A model generated the notes under the pieces. The model saw only the letters and a list, made by a program, of their open reading frames with translations. It was not told the DNA's origin and did not search any database. This document shows, in pieces, positions 52,659 to 62,435 of a stretch of DNA of 64,000 nt. This stretch comes from Burkholderia cepacia (GTDB taxonomy: Bacteria > Pseudomonadota > Gammaproteobacteria > Burkholderiales > Burkholderiaceae). Location of the stretch: assembly GCF_001039005.1 (NCBI RefSeq), contig NZ_LDWR01000022.1, positions 22,320 through 86,319 of the forward strand, given 5' to 3'. Every line of letters begins with the position of its first letter. The first letter of the stretch is position 1. The translations under genes and the position numbers were made by a program.

Positions 52659-54182
52659 TCAGGGATCCACGCACGCGCGCAGCGTTTGCGCGAGGCGGCG
52701 CGCTTCTCCCGCGTCGGCGATGTTCGCGAACCCGATGATGAGGCCGCGCGGCGTCTGCCGCGCACGGCTGTTCGCATACCAGATGGACAGCGGCAAGATC
52801 GCGAGCCCCGCGTCGCGGGCGCGCGCGGCAACGGCGACGTCGTCGACCGGGCCGTCGGGCCCCTCGGGGAACTGCACCGAGAACTGGATGCCGCCGGCAG
52901 GCAATTCGACGATCAGCCGCTCGCCGAATGCCTGTTGCAACGCGTGCACGATCAGTGTGCGTCGCTCGCCATACAGCGTGCGCATCCGCTTCAGATGGCG
53001 GGCAAAGTGGCCCTGTTCGATGAAATCCGCCATGGCCGCCTGCAGGAGCGTCGGCGAGCCGGCGTTCATGCTGCCGGCGACCCGTTCGACGCGCTCCACG
53101 GCACGCTCGGGCACGACCGCGTACGCAAGCCGCAAACCGGGATACATCGCCTTGCTGAACGTGCTGCAATAAATCACGTGATCCCGCCGGTCGAGACTCT
53201 TCAGCGCCGGCAGCGGGCGGCCCAGATAGCGAAACTCGCTGTCGTAGTCGTCCTCGACGATCCAGCCCGATGTTTTTTCGGCCCAATCCAGCAGGGCGAT
53301 GCGCCGGGCAAGCGACAGCGTATGCCCGAGCGGGCTCTGATGCGACGGCGTCACCAGCGCGAAGCGTGCCCGCGCGTCCAGCTGGATGGCGCGTTCGACG
53401 TCGATCCCTTCGGTGTCCACGGGCACCGGCACGAGCTGTACACCGGTCTCGGACAGAAAGCCGCGTGCGAGCAGATAGCCGGGATCCTCGAACCATACAC
53501 GGTCGTTCGGACGCGCGAGGCTGCGCAGCGCGAGTTCCAGCGTCGCGCGGTAGCCGCCGGTGATGAACACCTGTTCCGGCGCGCAGGTGACGCCGCGCGA
53601 CAGGGTCAGATAGGTGGCGATGTGCTCGCGCAGCGGGCGGTAACCCAGCGGATTCGGGTAGCCGAGCATCGCGCGGTCGCTGCTGCGCGCGCGCAGCGAC
53701 ACGAGCCGGTGCCATACCTTGCGCGGAAATGCGTCGAGCGCCGGGAGCCCCGGTTGCAACGGGCGTGGCTCGCCGCTCATCGCGACGGCGATGGGCTGCG
53801 GACGCGGCGGCGCCTGACTGCCGCGCGGCATGCGCGGCGCCCGGCGCGAGCCGGCGTCTGCGGCGCACTGCGCGGGTTCGACGGCACGCGCGGGCAGCGA
53901 ACCCGTCAGCGATATCGGCAGGGACGGCGACACGAACGTGCCAGCCGCACCGCGCATTTGCAGATAGCCCTCGTCGACCAAAATCGTATAAGCCTGTTCG
54001 ACGGTGCCGCGCGCGGTGTTCAGCTGCGTCGCCAGGCCGCGCAGCGCGGGCACGCGATCGCCGGGACGCAGATGGCCCGCGGCGATCGCGGTTCTGAACC
54101 GCTCGCAAATCTGCAGATAGATCGGCACCTGATGGTGCCGGTCGATTTCGATGCGCAGGGTGGGTGTTGACGCGGACATCAT
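52659..54182 (-). CDS. MocR-family (GntR-HTH plus aminotransferase-like) transcription regulator
   Basis: The N-terminal winged helix (VPIYLQICERFRTAIAAGHL, GDRVPALRGLATQLN, RGTVEQAYTILVDEGYL) is joined by a linker to a class-I aminotransferase-like domain. The PLP lysine lies in STFSKAMYPGLRLAY, and SHQSPLGHTLSLARR and VEDDYDSEFRY carry other PLP contacts. MocR proteins sense amino-acid or PLP-type ligands. The product is about 507 residues; 54182 and 54179 are adjacent starts. It is divergent from the NmrA-like reductase with 191 bases between, so that gene is its most likely target. Confidence 0.9.
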   Translation of the reverse strand: MMSASTPTLRIEIDRHHQVPIYLQICERFRTAIAAGHLRPGDRVPALRGLATQLNTARGTVEQAYTILVDEGYLQMRGAAGTFVSPSLPISLTGSLPARAVEPAQCAADAGSRRAPRMPRGSQAPPRPQPIAVAMSGEPRPLQPGLPALDAFPRKVWHRLVSLRARSSDRAMLGYPNPLGYRPLREHIATYLTLSRGVTCAPEQVFITGGYRATLELALRSLARPNDRVWFEDPGYLLARGFLSETGVQLVPVPVDTEGIDVERAIQLDARARFALVTPSHQSPLGHTLSLARRIALLDWAEKTSGWIVEDDYDSEFRYLGRPLPALKSLDRRDHVIYCSTFSKAMYPGLRLAYAVVPERAVERVERVAGSMNAGSPTLLQAAMADFIEQGHFARHLKRMRTLYGERRTLIVHALQQAFGERLIVELPAGGIQFSVQFPEGPDGPVDDVAVAARARDAGLAILPLSIWYANSRARQTPRGLIIGFANIADAGEARRLAQTLRACVDP

Positions 54183-54373
54183 GGCCTTGCGGGTGACCGG
54201 AACGGATACGGTATGGACTAGTTGTATCGACGATTCTTGGCTCTTATCGATAGGACATGATTCTTCCACAATTGCGCCGTGCCATGTGACGGATATGACT
54301 TTCTTCGTCGAAGGGGGCGCCCGTCACGTACTCCGCGCATTCACATGCAATCCTTTCGTCAGGAGATTTTGCA

Positions 54374-55117
54374 ATGAAGATCGTTGTCATCGGTGGGTCG
54401 GGCCTGATCGGCTCGCGAGTCGTCACGCTGCTGGGCGAAGCGGGCCATCAGGCGCTTGCCGCATCACCGAGCACCGGCGTCAACAGCATCACGGGCGAAG
54501 GCCTGACCGATGCGTTGATGGACGCGGACGTCGTCGTGGACGTGGTGAATGCACCGTCATGGGAACCGCAGGCGGTGCTGGACTTCTTCCGCGCGTCGGC
54601 ACGCAATCTCGGCAGGGCCGAAGTGGCCGCCGGCGTGCGCCATCACGTTGCGTTGTCGATCGTCGGCTGCGACCGGATGCCGGAGAACGGTTATTTCGCC
54701 GCCAAGGTCGCGCAGGAGCAGGCGATCGAAACAGCGGGCGTGCCGTACACGATCGTGCGCGCAACGCAATTCATGGAGTTCATCGGCGGCATTGCGGATT
54801 TCGGCACGGACGGCGGCGTGGTCCGAGTCGGTGACGGGCTGTTTCAGCCGATCGCCGCGGAAGACGTCGCGGCGAACCTTGCGCAGATCGCGCTTGCCGG
54901 GCCGCTGAACGGCACGGTCGAGATCGCGGGCCCGGACCGTGCGCCGTTCGCGGAGATCGTCACGCGCTATCTGAAGTCGGTTGGCGATCCGCGCCCGGTC
55001 GTGACCGATCGTGACGCCCGCTACTACGGCGGCCGCGTGGAGGAAAAATCGCTTGTGCCGCTGGGGAATGCGCGACTCGGCCGCATCGGTCTCGACCAGT
55101 GGCTCGCAAGAAAGTGA
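54374..55117 (+). CDS. NAD(P)-binding NmrA/SDR-like oxidoreductase
   Basis: The 247-residue atypical SDR has the N-terminal motif VVIGGSGLIGSRVVTLLG, HVALSIVGCDRMPENGYFAAK with the active Tyr/Lys spacing replaced by a Tyr-Phe-Ala-Ala-Lys arrangement, and TIVRATQFMEF typical of NmrA/quinone-oxidoreductase-like proteins. An NAD(P)H-dependent reductase acting on small quinones or a redox sensor are both possible. GGAG precedes the ATG. It lies between the divergent MocR gene and a LysR gene. Confidence 0.82.
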   Translation: MKIVVIGGSGLIGSRVVTLLGEAGHQALAASPSTGVNSITGEGLTDALMDADVVVDVVNAPSWEPQAVLDFFRASARNLGRAEVAAGVRHHVALSIVGCDRMPENGYFAAKVAQEQAIETAGVPYTIVRATQFMEFIGGIADFGTDGGVVRVGDGLFQPIAAEDVAANLAQIALAGPLNGTVEIAGPDRAPFAEIVTRYLKSVGDPRPVVTDRDARYYGGRVEEKSLVPLGNARLGRIGLDQWLARK

Positions 55118-55198
55118 TTCGCACCGGCACATGTGGCGGTTCGCTGGCGCGGGCCGGCGAAGTCCAATCGGGATGAGTGGTATCTGGGGGCAGCGGAA

Positions 55199-56236
55199 AT
55201 GAATCAATCGGATACATCGGAGCATGGCGCTCGCCGTGACCTGGCCGGTCGCGCCGATGCACTGTCGGCGAGCTTCGGTGCGAGCTATGCGGGCATCCTT
55301 GCGTTCGTCGCGGTGGCGAGCGAGGGGAGTTTCACCAAGGCCGCGGAACGTCTCGGCGTCGGCCGGCCGGCCGTGAGCCGGAACGTTCAGAAGCTGGAGG
55401 CGCAGTTGAGTACGCGGCTGTTCCAGCGGACCACGCGCATGACCGAACTGACTTGCGAAGGCCAGCGATTCTTCGAAAACTGCCATCAGGGTGTCGCGCA
55501 GATCGTGGAAGCCATGAACGACATGCTGGAGCTGCGGGAGGGGCCGCCACGCGGCCTCATTCGTATCAGTTCGGCAGTGGGATTCGGCAGGAAAGTCGTT
55601 GCGCCCTTGCTGGAAACGTTTGCGCGTGCCTACCCCGACATCGTCATCGATCTGCTGCTCGACGACCGGCCGATCGACCTGGTGTCGGAACGGATCGACG
55701 TGTCGTTTCGCAACGGACGCATCGAGGACTCCAGCATCATTGCGCGGCAACTGATTCCGATGCAGATGGCGCTCTGCGCGGCCCCGTCGTATGTGGCCAG
55801 GCGCGGCCTCCCGCAGAGTCTGGAGGACCTGGCTCGGCACGATTGCATCAATTTCCGTTTTGCCAGCGGCCGCGTATTCGAATGGGAATTCAATGTAGAG
55901 GGCCGCTTGCAAAAGTACCTGCCGTCGTCCCGGCTGACGTTCAACGATGCGGATCTGGTGTTGCGCGCAGTGCTGAACGGATCGGGCATTGCGCAGATGG
56001 CGGGCTACCAGATTCGCGACCATATCGCATCGAACGAGCTCGTTGTCGCGCTGGCGAAGCATGTGCCGGAAGATCGCGGCCACTATATCTGCTATCTCAG
56101 CCGGCAACATCTTCCGACGCGCATTCGTATCTTCATCGACTTCATGACCGAGCAGATACGCGCACTCGACCTGAACTGCATGACGCGGTTCAACCCGGAT
56201 ATCGCAGACGCTTCGTCGACGGGACTGGCGGCGTGA
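55199..56236 (+). CDS. LysR-family transcription regulator
   Basis: The 345-residue LTTR has a winged-helix domain preceded by an unusual ~30-residue N-terminal extension: the HTH reads FVAVASEGSFTKAAERLGVG and RPAVSRNVQKLEAQL. The effector domain follows from about residue 120 (GLIRISSAVGFGRKVVAPLLE). ATG 55199 is chosen; the frame is open to 55133. It is 81 bases downstream of the NmrA-like gene on the same strand, so it may be co-transcribed or control that gene. Confidence 0.88.
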   Translation: MNQSDTSEHGARRDLAGRADALSASFGASYAGILAFVAVASEGSFTKAAERLGVGRPAVSRNVQKLEAQLSTRLFQRTTRMTELTCEGQRFFENCHQGVAQIVEAMNDMLELREGPPRGLIRISSAVGFGRKVVAPLLETFARAYPDIVIDLLLDDRPIDLVSERIDVSFRNGRIEDSSIIARQLIPMQMALCAAPSYVARRGLPQSLEDLARHDCINFRFASGRVFEWEFNVEGRLQKYLPSSRLTFNDADLVLRAVLNGSGIAQMAGYQIRDHIASNELVVALAKHVPEDRGHYICYLSRQHLPTRIRIFIDFMTEQIRALDLNCMTRFNPDIADASSTGLAA

Positions 56237-56398
56237 AGCGTTCGTGAAAGGTACCGGGGTGCCACGATCAATCCGTGTGAGCGTCGTTCGCGCTGTCCGC
56301 CGTACGTGGCGGCCGCGCCGAACCTGCCGAAAGGGGCAGGACGCGCCTGTTCCTCATGGCCGGGTGTCACCGGATCGCATGCGCTGCAGCGGCTTCCA

Positions 56399-56527
56399 TC
56401 ACAGCAAGCAGACGCGACGCAACGTGACCGTTCTCAGATACACGGATTTATCGAGCCACGGCACGAACACATACTCGTCGTATGCGTCGCAGCCGACCAG
56501 AATCCAGTGGGACAGAACGTTGGACAT
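56399..56527 (-). CDS. Small hypothetical protein (42 residues)
   Basis: Minus-strand ATG at 56527 has GAGGAG at good spacing, and the product MSNVLSHWILVGCDAYDEYV continues to a 42-residue acidic-then-basic peptide ending TLRRVCLL. No family is recognised. Its ribosome site is the best in the interval between the LysR gene and the next plus-strand gene, so expression is plausible. Confidence 0.35.
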   Translation of the reverse strand: MSNVLSHWILVGCDAYDEYVFVPWLDKSVYLRTVTLRRVCLL

Positions 56528-56743
56528 GATGGTCTCCTCGACCCCGTTCGTTTCGGTGTGAAGGGCGTCGACGCGTCGCGGTCGTCATTCGTCGTGCCCA
56601 CACCCGCTATACCCGGCGAGCACGGCGCTTATTCCCGACGTCACGCACCGTACTCTTTGCGCGGAAGCCGCCCATCGCGGGAATAAACGGGCCTGCTTCG
56701 CGGTATGCCGATCAAGCACCGGACGCATCGAGGGGAGGCGCCA

Positions 56744-57589
56744 ATGAACGACAAGGGGAGGCAGACCCGGACCCTTCCGGGTCGATCGCGGCGTGATCTC
56801 GCCGATGCCGGGAAACCGGCGTCGCCGCATGACAGGATGCGCAACACCGCGCGAAGGCTGCAGCTCGCGTCCGGCATCCTGTTGTGGCTCTATATTTCCA
56901 TTCACATGGTCAATCACGCGCTCGGCATCTGGTCGATCGATATCGCCGAGCGCGGACTGCACCTGGCGATCGGGCTCTGGCAAAGCGTGCCCGGAACGAT
57001 CCTGCTGTATGGCGCGGCCTGCCTGCATTTCGCGCTGGCGATCCGCACTATCTACGGCCGTCGGCACTGGGCGCTGCCGCCCGCCGAATGGCTCCGTCTG
57101 TGGGCCGGACTCAGCCTGCCCATGCTGTTGATACGCCACGTCGTCGGCACACGGGTTGCGACGTCGTTCTACGGCTTCGAACCGAACTACGAACGGGTCA
57201 TCGTGTCGCTCCTCACGAGCGGCACACAGGGCCTGCAGATCGCGCTGCTGGCACCGGGGTGGCTGCACGGCAGTCTCGGGCTGTGGTTTCATTTGCGCCG
57301 GCGTGCGTTCTGGCATCGAGCAAGGTTCGTGCTGCTGGCGGTGCTCGTCCTGCTGCCCGTGCTGTCGGCGGCGGGCTTCGTGCAGATGACGCGCGCGGTC
57401 GTGCCGGGAAGTTTCGCCGCACCGGCACCCGACGCGGCGCTGGTTGCACACCGCGCCGCGCTCGACAGCTGGCGGCATCTCCTCGTTGCCGGTTATCTGT
57501 CGCTGATTGCGGCTGCCTTCGTTGGCGGCCAATTGCGAAACCGGCTCTCCAGCGGCGCTGCGCGCGAGCCGTCCCGCGAGCAACGGTGA
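56744..57589 (+). CDS. Orphan integral-membrane domain resembling the anchor of rhizobial adenylate cyclases
   Basis: The 281-residue protein starts at ATG 56744, which has GGGGAGGCG upstream. It has five to six hydrophobic helices with histidines at helix ends: GILLWLYISIHMVNHALGIW, LLYGAACLHFALAI, LPMLLIRHVVGTRV and LLAPGWLHGSLGLWFHL. This pattern matches the cytochrome-b-like membrane domain that precedes the catalytic domain in some class-III adenylate cyclases and succinate dehydrogenase anchors, and could bind heme. No cyclase domain is present in it or next to it. The family memory is not backed by a search. Confidence 0.55.
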   Translation: MNDKGRQTRTLPGRSRRDLADAGKPASPHDRMRNTARRLQLASGILLWLYISIHMVNHALGIWSIDIAERGLHLAIGLWQSVPGTILLYGAACLHFALAIRTIYGRRHWALPPAEWLRLWAGLSLPMLLIRHVVGTRVATSFYGFEPNYERVIVSLLTSGTQGLQIALLAPGWLHGSLGLWFHLRRRAFWHRARFVLLAVLVLLPVLSAAGFVQMTRAVVPGSFAAPAPDAALVAHRAALDSWRHLLVAGYLSLIAAAFVGGQLRNRLSSGAAREPSREQR

Positions 57590-57767
57590 ACGCACGCATG
57601 AACACGCCCGCGCCCGCTCGCGGTTCGCGCTTTTGCACGCGTCGACTGAACCCCGCACCGGCGTGCGCTGGCCGGGCAAAGTCTGCTGACAGGAATTGAC
57701 AGGGGCTTCGGCGATACTGTGCGCTTTCGCACTCATCGATCCGCGGCACCCGTCGGATCTCCTTGCA

Positions 57768-58877
57768 ATGACAACCATCCAGGTTCCCGTCCCGCTGAAG
57801 GAATCGCTCGGCGAGCGGCAGTTCCACACGCTGTCCGACGTGCTGCATTCGATCGAGCCTGCCTTCGACCGGGCGGCGTTTCTTGCGACGGCGCTCGACG
57901 GCTTCGACGGTTTGACGCTGATGGAGCGTGTCAGGCGCGCCAGCATCGCGATCGACACGGGGGCGCGGTCGCTATCCGGCGGATACGAGGCCGTGCTGGC
58001 GTTGTTGCAGGAGGCGGCGCCACGCTTCGGCCGCGGGTTTGTCTCGCTCATCGCGCCCGACTATGTCGGGCAGTACGGTCGGCACGCATTCGACCGTTCG
58101 ATGGACGCGCTGAAATATTTCACGCCGTTCGGCACGTCGGAATTCGCGGTGCGCGAATTCCTGCGCATCGACAGCGCGCGCGCACTCGCAGTCATGGAAG
58201 CCTGGACGCACGATGCGGACGAAGCAGTCCGCCGGTTGGCAAGCGAGGGCAGTCGCCCGCGCCTGCCATGGTCGTTCCGGCTCCGCGAGATCGAGGCCGA
58301 CCCGGCGTTGGCCGCGCGGATTCTCGACACGCTTCGCGCGGACTCGAGCGCTTATGTGCGCCGCTCGGTCGCGAATCACCTGAACGACGTGGCGAAGACG
58401 CATCCGGCCTGGGTGCTCGATCGAGCCGAACGATGGGGCGACGACCATCCGCATACGCGATGGATCGTCCGTCATGCGCTTCGCACCCTCGTGAAGCAGG
58501 GCGATGCGCGGGCGCTCGCGATCCTGGGTGCCGAAAGCGCGCCTCGCCTGGGAATCGGCCCGTTTGGCGTGACGCCCGCGCAGGTGGTGCTCGGCGAATC
58601 GATCACGCTCGCCTGCGAACTGCACTCCACGGCCGAGACGGCGCAGCGACTCGTCGTCGATTATCGGATCGGCTACGTGAAGCAAAACGGCGATGCGTCG
58701 CCGAAGGTGTTCAAGCTGAAGGTACTGACGCTCGAACCCGGCGAGCGCATCACGCTGCGGCACAGCCGGGCGATGCGCGATTTCACGACGCGCCGGCATT
58801 ATGCGGGCCGGCATGAGGTCGAGCTGATCGTCAACGGTCAGGTCGTGGCGCGATCGTTCTTCGAACTCGCGATGTGA
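57768..58877 (+). CDS. DNA alkylation repair protein (HEAT-repeat glycosylase family)
   Basis: The 369-residue helical protein is of the AlkC/AlkD type. N-terminal VPVPLKESLGERQFHTLSDV is followed by repeated HEAT-like helices (FAVREFLRIDSARALAVM, LDTLRADSSAYVRRSVANHL, WIVRHALRTLVKQGD). A C-terminal ~100-residue beta-rich domain (RLVVDYRIGYVKQNGDASPK, TTRRHYAGRHEVELIV) is characteristic of the AlkC branch. These enzymes excise N3-/N7-alkylated bases. The ATG at 57768 is chosen by homology. A 116-bp piece of this gene occurs again at the end of the window. Confidence 0.85.
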   Translation: MTTIQVPVPLKESLGERQFHTLSDVLHSIEPAFDRAAFLATALDGFDGLTLMERVRRASIAIDTGARSLSGGYEAVLALLQEAAPRFGRGFVSLIAPDYVGQYGRHAFDRSMDALKYFTPFGTSEFAVREFLRIDSARALAVMEAWTHDADEAVRRLASEGSRPRLPWSFRLREIEADPALAARILDTLRADSSAYVRRSVANHLNDVAKTHPAWVLDRAERWGDDHPHTRWIVRHALRTLVKQGDARALAILGAESAPRLGIGPFGVTPAQVVLGESITLACELHSTAETAQRLVVDYRIGYVKQNGDASPKVFKLKVLTLEPGERITLRHSRAMRDFTTRRHYAGRHEVELIVNGQVVARSFFELAM

Positions 58878-58895
58878 ATGGGCCGTTTGCCGGCC

Positions 58896-59132
58896 TCACG
58901 CCGCCTTGAGCGCCGAAAGCTGCAGCGCCTGTGCGAAACGGGCCAGGGTGGAGATCGATCCCGTCACGCTTTCGTACCGCTCGCGTCCGATCTGTCCGTC
59001 GAGTATGACCAGCATGCCGGCGTCGCGGGCGAGCGCGACGAGCGCCAGCGTGTCGAGTGCGGCCGTGTCGGACTTGTCGGCCTGGCTGACGGCCTGGTTG
59101 ACCGATTCGGAACGATAGATGGCGTGTGACAT
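58896..59132 (-). CDS. Small hypothetical protein (78 residues)
   Basis: Start ATG 59132 has AGGAGAG seven to eight bases upstream. The product MSHAIYRSESVNQAVSQADK continues with a hydrophobic strand (MLVILDGQIGRERYESV) and a helical end (ARFAQALQLSALKAA). No domain is recognised. It lies on the same strand just after the acetate kinase remnant and may be a survivor of that locus. Confidence 0.6.
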   Translation of the reverse strand: MSHAIYRSESVNQAVSQADKSDTAALDTLALVALARDAGMLVILDGQIGRERYESVTGSISTLARFAQALQLSALKAA

Positions 59133-59271
59133 GACGTCTCTCCTGGTGGCCTGCAACCGGTGTACCGCGCAGCCGATATCCGTGAAGTCAGTATCGTTGC
59201 CACGCCAGTGCGATTCAATCGGCGTGCGCTGAAGCTGCGGTAGGAATCGTGCAAATATCGTCGGCGGATTC

Positions 59272-59634
59272 CTACACGGCACGCGGTTTCGGTGAAGCGA
59301 TGCGTCGTACCGACCGCTTTGCGCGACGCCGTGCATACCGGCATCCGATTGCGCGCCGGATATCGGCGGCGGATTCGGAGCAGGTGAACAGGTCGAGATC
59401 GATGCCGAGCCAGCCGAGCGACGAGTAGATCCGCTCGCGCAATGCCGCGGCGTGCTCGCCGATCCCGGCCGTGAACACCAGCATGTCGCGGCCGCCGAGC
59501 AGGGTGGTCCGCGCACCTGCGTCGCCCTCGTGCGGCGGCCGCTGCGCGGGATCGTCGTGCGGCGGAAAGGCAAACACCGCGAACTTCATGGTCGACGAAC
59601 CGGCGTTGACGACGAGGCGCGCAAGCGTGCGCAT
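59272..59634 (-). pseudogene. ackA: Acetate kinase, internally deleted
   Basis: The frame begins RLVVNAGSSTMKFAVFAF, the acetate kinase N terminus (NAGSSxxK phosphate site), and after about 25 residues jumps to GGRDMLVFTAGIGEHAAALRE and LGWLGIDLDLF, which belong near the C terminus of the ~400-residue enzyme. Roughly 250 internal residues are missing, including the catalytic core. The reading frame survives the junction but then ends in arginine-rich sequence unlike a normal C terminus. It follows a universal stress protein fragment; the two genes are often neighbours in anaerobic/PHB loci of Burkholderia. Confidence 0.8.
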
Positions 59635-59642
59635 TGACCGGC

Positions 59643-59867
59643 TCAGTGCGACATCAGCACCGGCAGCGTTATCGACGCCAGCACCGTGCGCGTGGTGCCG
59701 CCCATGACCAGTTCACGCCAGCGCGGATGGCCGTACGCGCCCATCACGAGCAGGTCGGCCCCCGTTTGATAAGCACGCGACAGCATTGGCAGGTCGACAT
59801 GCACGTCCGGGGCGCGCCGGACACGATTCCCGAGGCGGTTCGCGTACGATTTTCCGGAATCTGAAGC
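59643..59867 (-). pseudogene. Universal stress protein, C-terminal fragment
   Basis: The minus frame ends LLVMGAYGHPRWRELVMGG, then TTRTVLASITLPVLMSH and a stop. This is the UspA-family nucleotide-binding end (G-x-x-G-H-x9-G-[ST] pattern). Upstream only a short protein-like stretch remains (DVHVDLPMLSRAYQTG) before unrelated sequence and a stop at about 59868, so roughly the first half to two-thirds of the gene is lost. Confidence 0.8.
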
Positions 59868-60567
59868 TTGTTATAAAAAAGTCTCGTCTACCTCGTCAAT
59901 TGAACCGACCCGGCGTGGCTCGATCGATCATGATGCAGTCGAGTGCGGCCAGTCAAAATAGCACTTGACGTTCCAATTTTGCCTTATATGCTTTTCACGA
60001 GGCGCAAGTAATCCACTGGAAATAAACAATCGGATCGGCGGAGATTTCTCGTATTGTTTCAGTTTTTTGCCGGATATCCATGATTTGGTGCCTGTCTGAT
60101 TTTCTTGAATGTTCCGGGTTGGGTGAGTAAATCGCGTGTCGCGAATGTTGCATTATTTCGTCGTGGTGCGTGCATTGATTTACTATCCGATTGAAATATT
60201 TCGATATGTAATTTTCAGGGGCATTGTCCGATGACCGGCTGCGGATCGCGCTTGCCTCGGCGACTTTAGTCGTATCACAAGGCAATTGTCGTCTCGCATC
60301 AGTACGGGCGGCACGCGCCATATCTACAAGCGCGATATACCAGGTCGATTCAGATAGGTGCGCGCTGATTCATATCATGCCGACGATGGCTAATCCTGAA
60401 TGCGTTCGATGCGCATGGATCATTGATTTCCGCATATTGATTTTACGGGATTGTTGATGATTTATGGATGTGTCGAGTGGCGATTTAAAAAAATACAGAA
60501 GAATCGATTTTCGATTTCTCGCGGTGCAACGCTGGTAGAGCCTTGTCCATTAAAGGAGTAACCGGTC
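59868..60567. other. A/T-rich intergenic stretch upstream of the sedolisin gene
   Basis: Composition is clearly lower in G/C than the flanks; frames on both strands are short and without family features. It is expected to hold the sedolisin promoter and possibly the breakpoint of the decayed acetate locus. Confidence 0.45.
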
Positions 60568-62295
60568 ATGAATCGAATCAAACACGATGAAAGTCGACGT
60601 TTCGAAAGCACAACTGGGCGCATTCCACGTACGTGTTCACTTGCTCTGGCCTTGTTGCTCACGTTCGGCACGGCGGCGACGGGCCATGCAGCGCAGGTGC
60701 TGACCCGCCACGTTCGCGCAGGCGCCGATGTCGGCGTGGCCGCGCCGGTGATCGACGTTCTCGCGGACCGGCGGATGGTGCTCGACGTGGTGTTGCCGCT
60801 GCGCGATCAGAAAGGGCTCGACGCGTTCGTCGCGGACGTGACCAATCCGCTCAGTCCCGACTTCCGCCACTACTTGGCGCCTGCCGAATTCAGCGCACGA
60901 TTCGGACCGACACGAACGGACTACGATACGACCGTGCAATATCTCGTGGCACACGGCCTGACCGTGACCGGCGGGAGCCTGGACGGCATGGACGTGCAGG
61001 TGACGGGGCCTGCGTCAGCCGTCGAAGCCGCCTTCAACCTTCGGCTGCACTATTATCGGCATCCGACCGAGCACCGGTTGTTCGTCGGTCCCGACCGTGA
61101 GCCGACAACCTCGATGGCCGTTCCGCTTTGGCACGTCTCCGGGCTCGACAACTATTCGATTCCGCATCCGCTGTTCGTCAAGAAGGGCAACGACGCGAAA
61201 GCACAGGGCGTTCGCCCCGATACGATCGTCACCCGCGCCACCACGGGATCGGGTCCGTCAGCGTCGTTCCTGGGGAGCGACATGCGAGCGGCCTACTATG
61301 GCGGCACCAGCCTGACGGGCGCGGGGCAACACCTGGGCCTGCTTGAATACGCCGGAACCGAGCTGGCCGACCTCGGCACCTATTTCACCAACAGCGGCCA
61401 GACCAACCGGGTCCCGGTCACGCTGCTTTCGACCGACGGAACCAGTACGTCCTGCGATCCGAGCACGTGCGACGACAGCGAACAGACGCTCGACCTGACC
61501 CAGGCGCTCGGCATGGCGCCTGGACTTGCGAGTCTGACGATGTATGTCGGCTCCACGGATACGGCCATCCTCAGCGCAATGACGACCCACCAGCCACTGC
61601 CGATGACGATCGGCTGCTCGTGGGGGTGGACGCCTGCCGATCCGTCCACCCTGGACCCGTACTTCAAGAAGATGGCCGCCCAGGGGCAATCGTTTTTTGC
61701 GGCGTCCGGTGACAACTCGACCTGGTCGACGTCCAACGAGGCATGGCCTGCCGACAGTGCGTTTGTCATTTCCGTTGGCGGGACCGATCTGACGACCGGC
61801 TCCGCAGGCGGCGCGTGGAAGTCGGAAACGGCCTGGAGTAATAGCGGCGGCGGCATCTCGCCCGATCAGGTCGCGATTCCGTCCTGGCAGAAGATCAGTG
61901 GCGTGATCAATTCTGTCAACCGTGGCTCCCGGACCTATCGCAATGGGCCGGACGTGTCCGCCAACGCCGATTTCACCTTTTATGTGTGCGCCAATCAGAG
62001 CGGCTGCACCGCGAACGAGTATGGCGGGACCAGCTTTGCCGCGCCGATGTGGGCCGGCTTCGCCGCGCTGGCCAATCAGCAAGCCGCCGCTCTGGGGCAA
62101 GCGCCCGTTGGCTACTTCAACCCGGCGATCTACACGCAGAACGAGATCAACGGTGCGTTGACGCCCGCATATACGGCGAATTTCCACGATATTGCGAGTG
62201 GCACGTCAGGGAGTTACCCGGCGGTGAAGGGCTACGATCTGGTCACCGGGTGGGGCAGTCCCAAGGCGGATCTGATCATGTCATTAATTAAGTAA
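60568..62295 (+). CDS. Sedolisin (S53) serine-carboxyl peptidase, secreted, with pro-domain
   Basis: Sedolisins are acid-active endopeptidases. The 575-residue precursor has a signal (LALALLLTFGTAATGHA) and an N-terminal pro-kumamolisin domain up to about residue 200 (VVLPLRDQKGLDAFV, SPDFRHYLAPAEFSARFG). The catalytic domain has the Glu/Asp pair in DDSEQTLDL, the oxyanion Asp in AASGDNS and the nucleophile in YGGTSFAAPMWAG, with the Ca2+-binding GYDLVTGWGSP near the end. AAGGAG precedes the start. It is secreted like the following chitinase. Confidence 0.92.
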   Translation: MNRIKHDESRRFESTTGRIPRTCSLALALLLTFGTAATGHAAQVLTRHVRAGADVGVAAPVIDVLADRRMVLDVVLPLRDQKGLDAFVADVTNPLSPDFRHYLAPAEFSARFGPTRTDYDTTVQYLVAHGLTVTGGSLDGMDVQVTGPASAVEAAFNLRLHYYRHPTEHRLFVGPDREPTTSMAVPLWHVSGLDNYSIPHPLFVKKGNDAKAQGVRPDTIVTRATTGSGPSASFLGSDMRAAYYGGTSLTGAGQHLGLLEYAGTELADLGTYFTNSGQTNRVPVTLLSTDGTSTSCDPSTCDDSEQTLDLTQALGMAPGLASLTMYVGSTDTAILSAMTTHQPLPMTIGCSWGWTPADPSTLDPYFKKMAAQGQSFFAASGDNSTWSTSNEAWPADSAFVISVGGTDLTTGSAGGAWKSETAWSNSGGGISPDQVAIPSWQKISGVINSVNRGSRTYRNGPDVSANADFTFYVCANQSGCTANEYGGTSFAAPMWAGFAALANQQAAALGQAPVGYFNPAIYTQNEINGALTPAYTANFHDIASGTSGSYPAVKGYDLVTGWGSPKADLIMSLIK

Positions 62296-62435
62296 TCCTT
62301 CGCATATTCGTTATTCGGAAAATTGCAAGTCGATGTGGCGTCGATGGCATCGACAAGCCGATTGATCAGCGTTTACCTGACGTACCGATGTGCACGTGTC
62401 CGCTATAAACCCGTCACCGTAAAGAGGGCAAGGAA

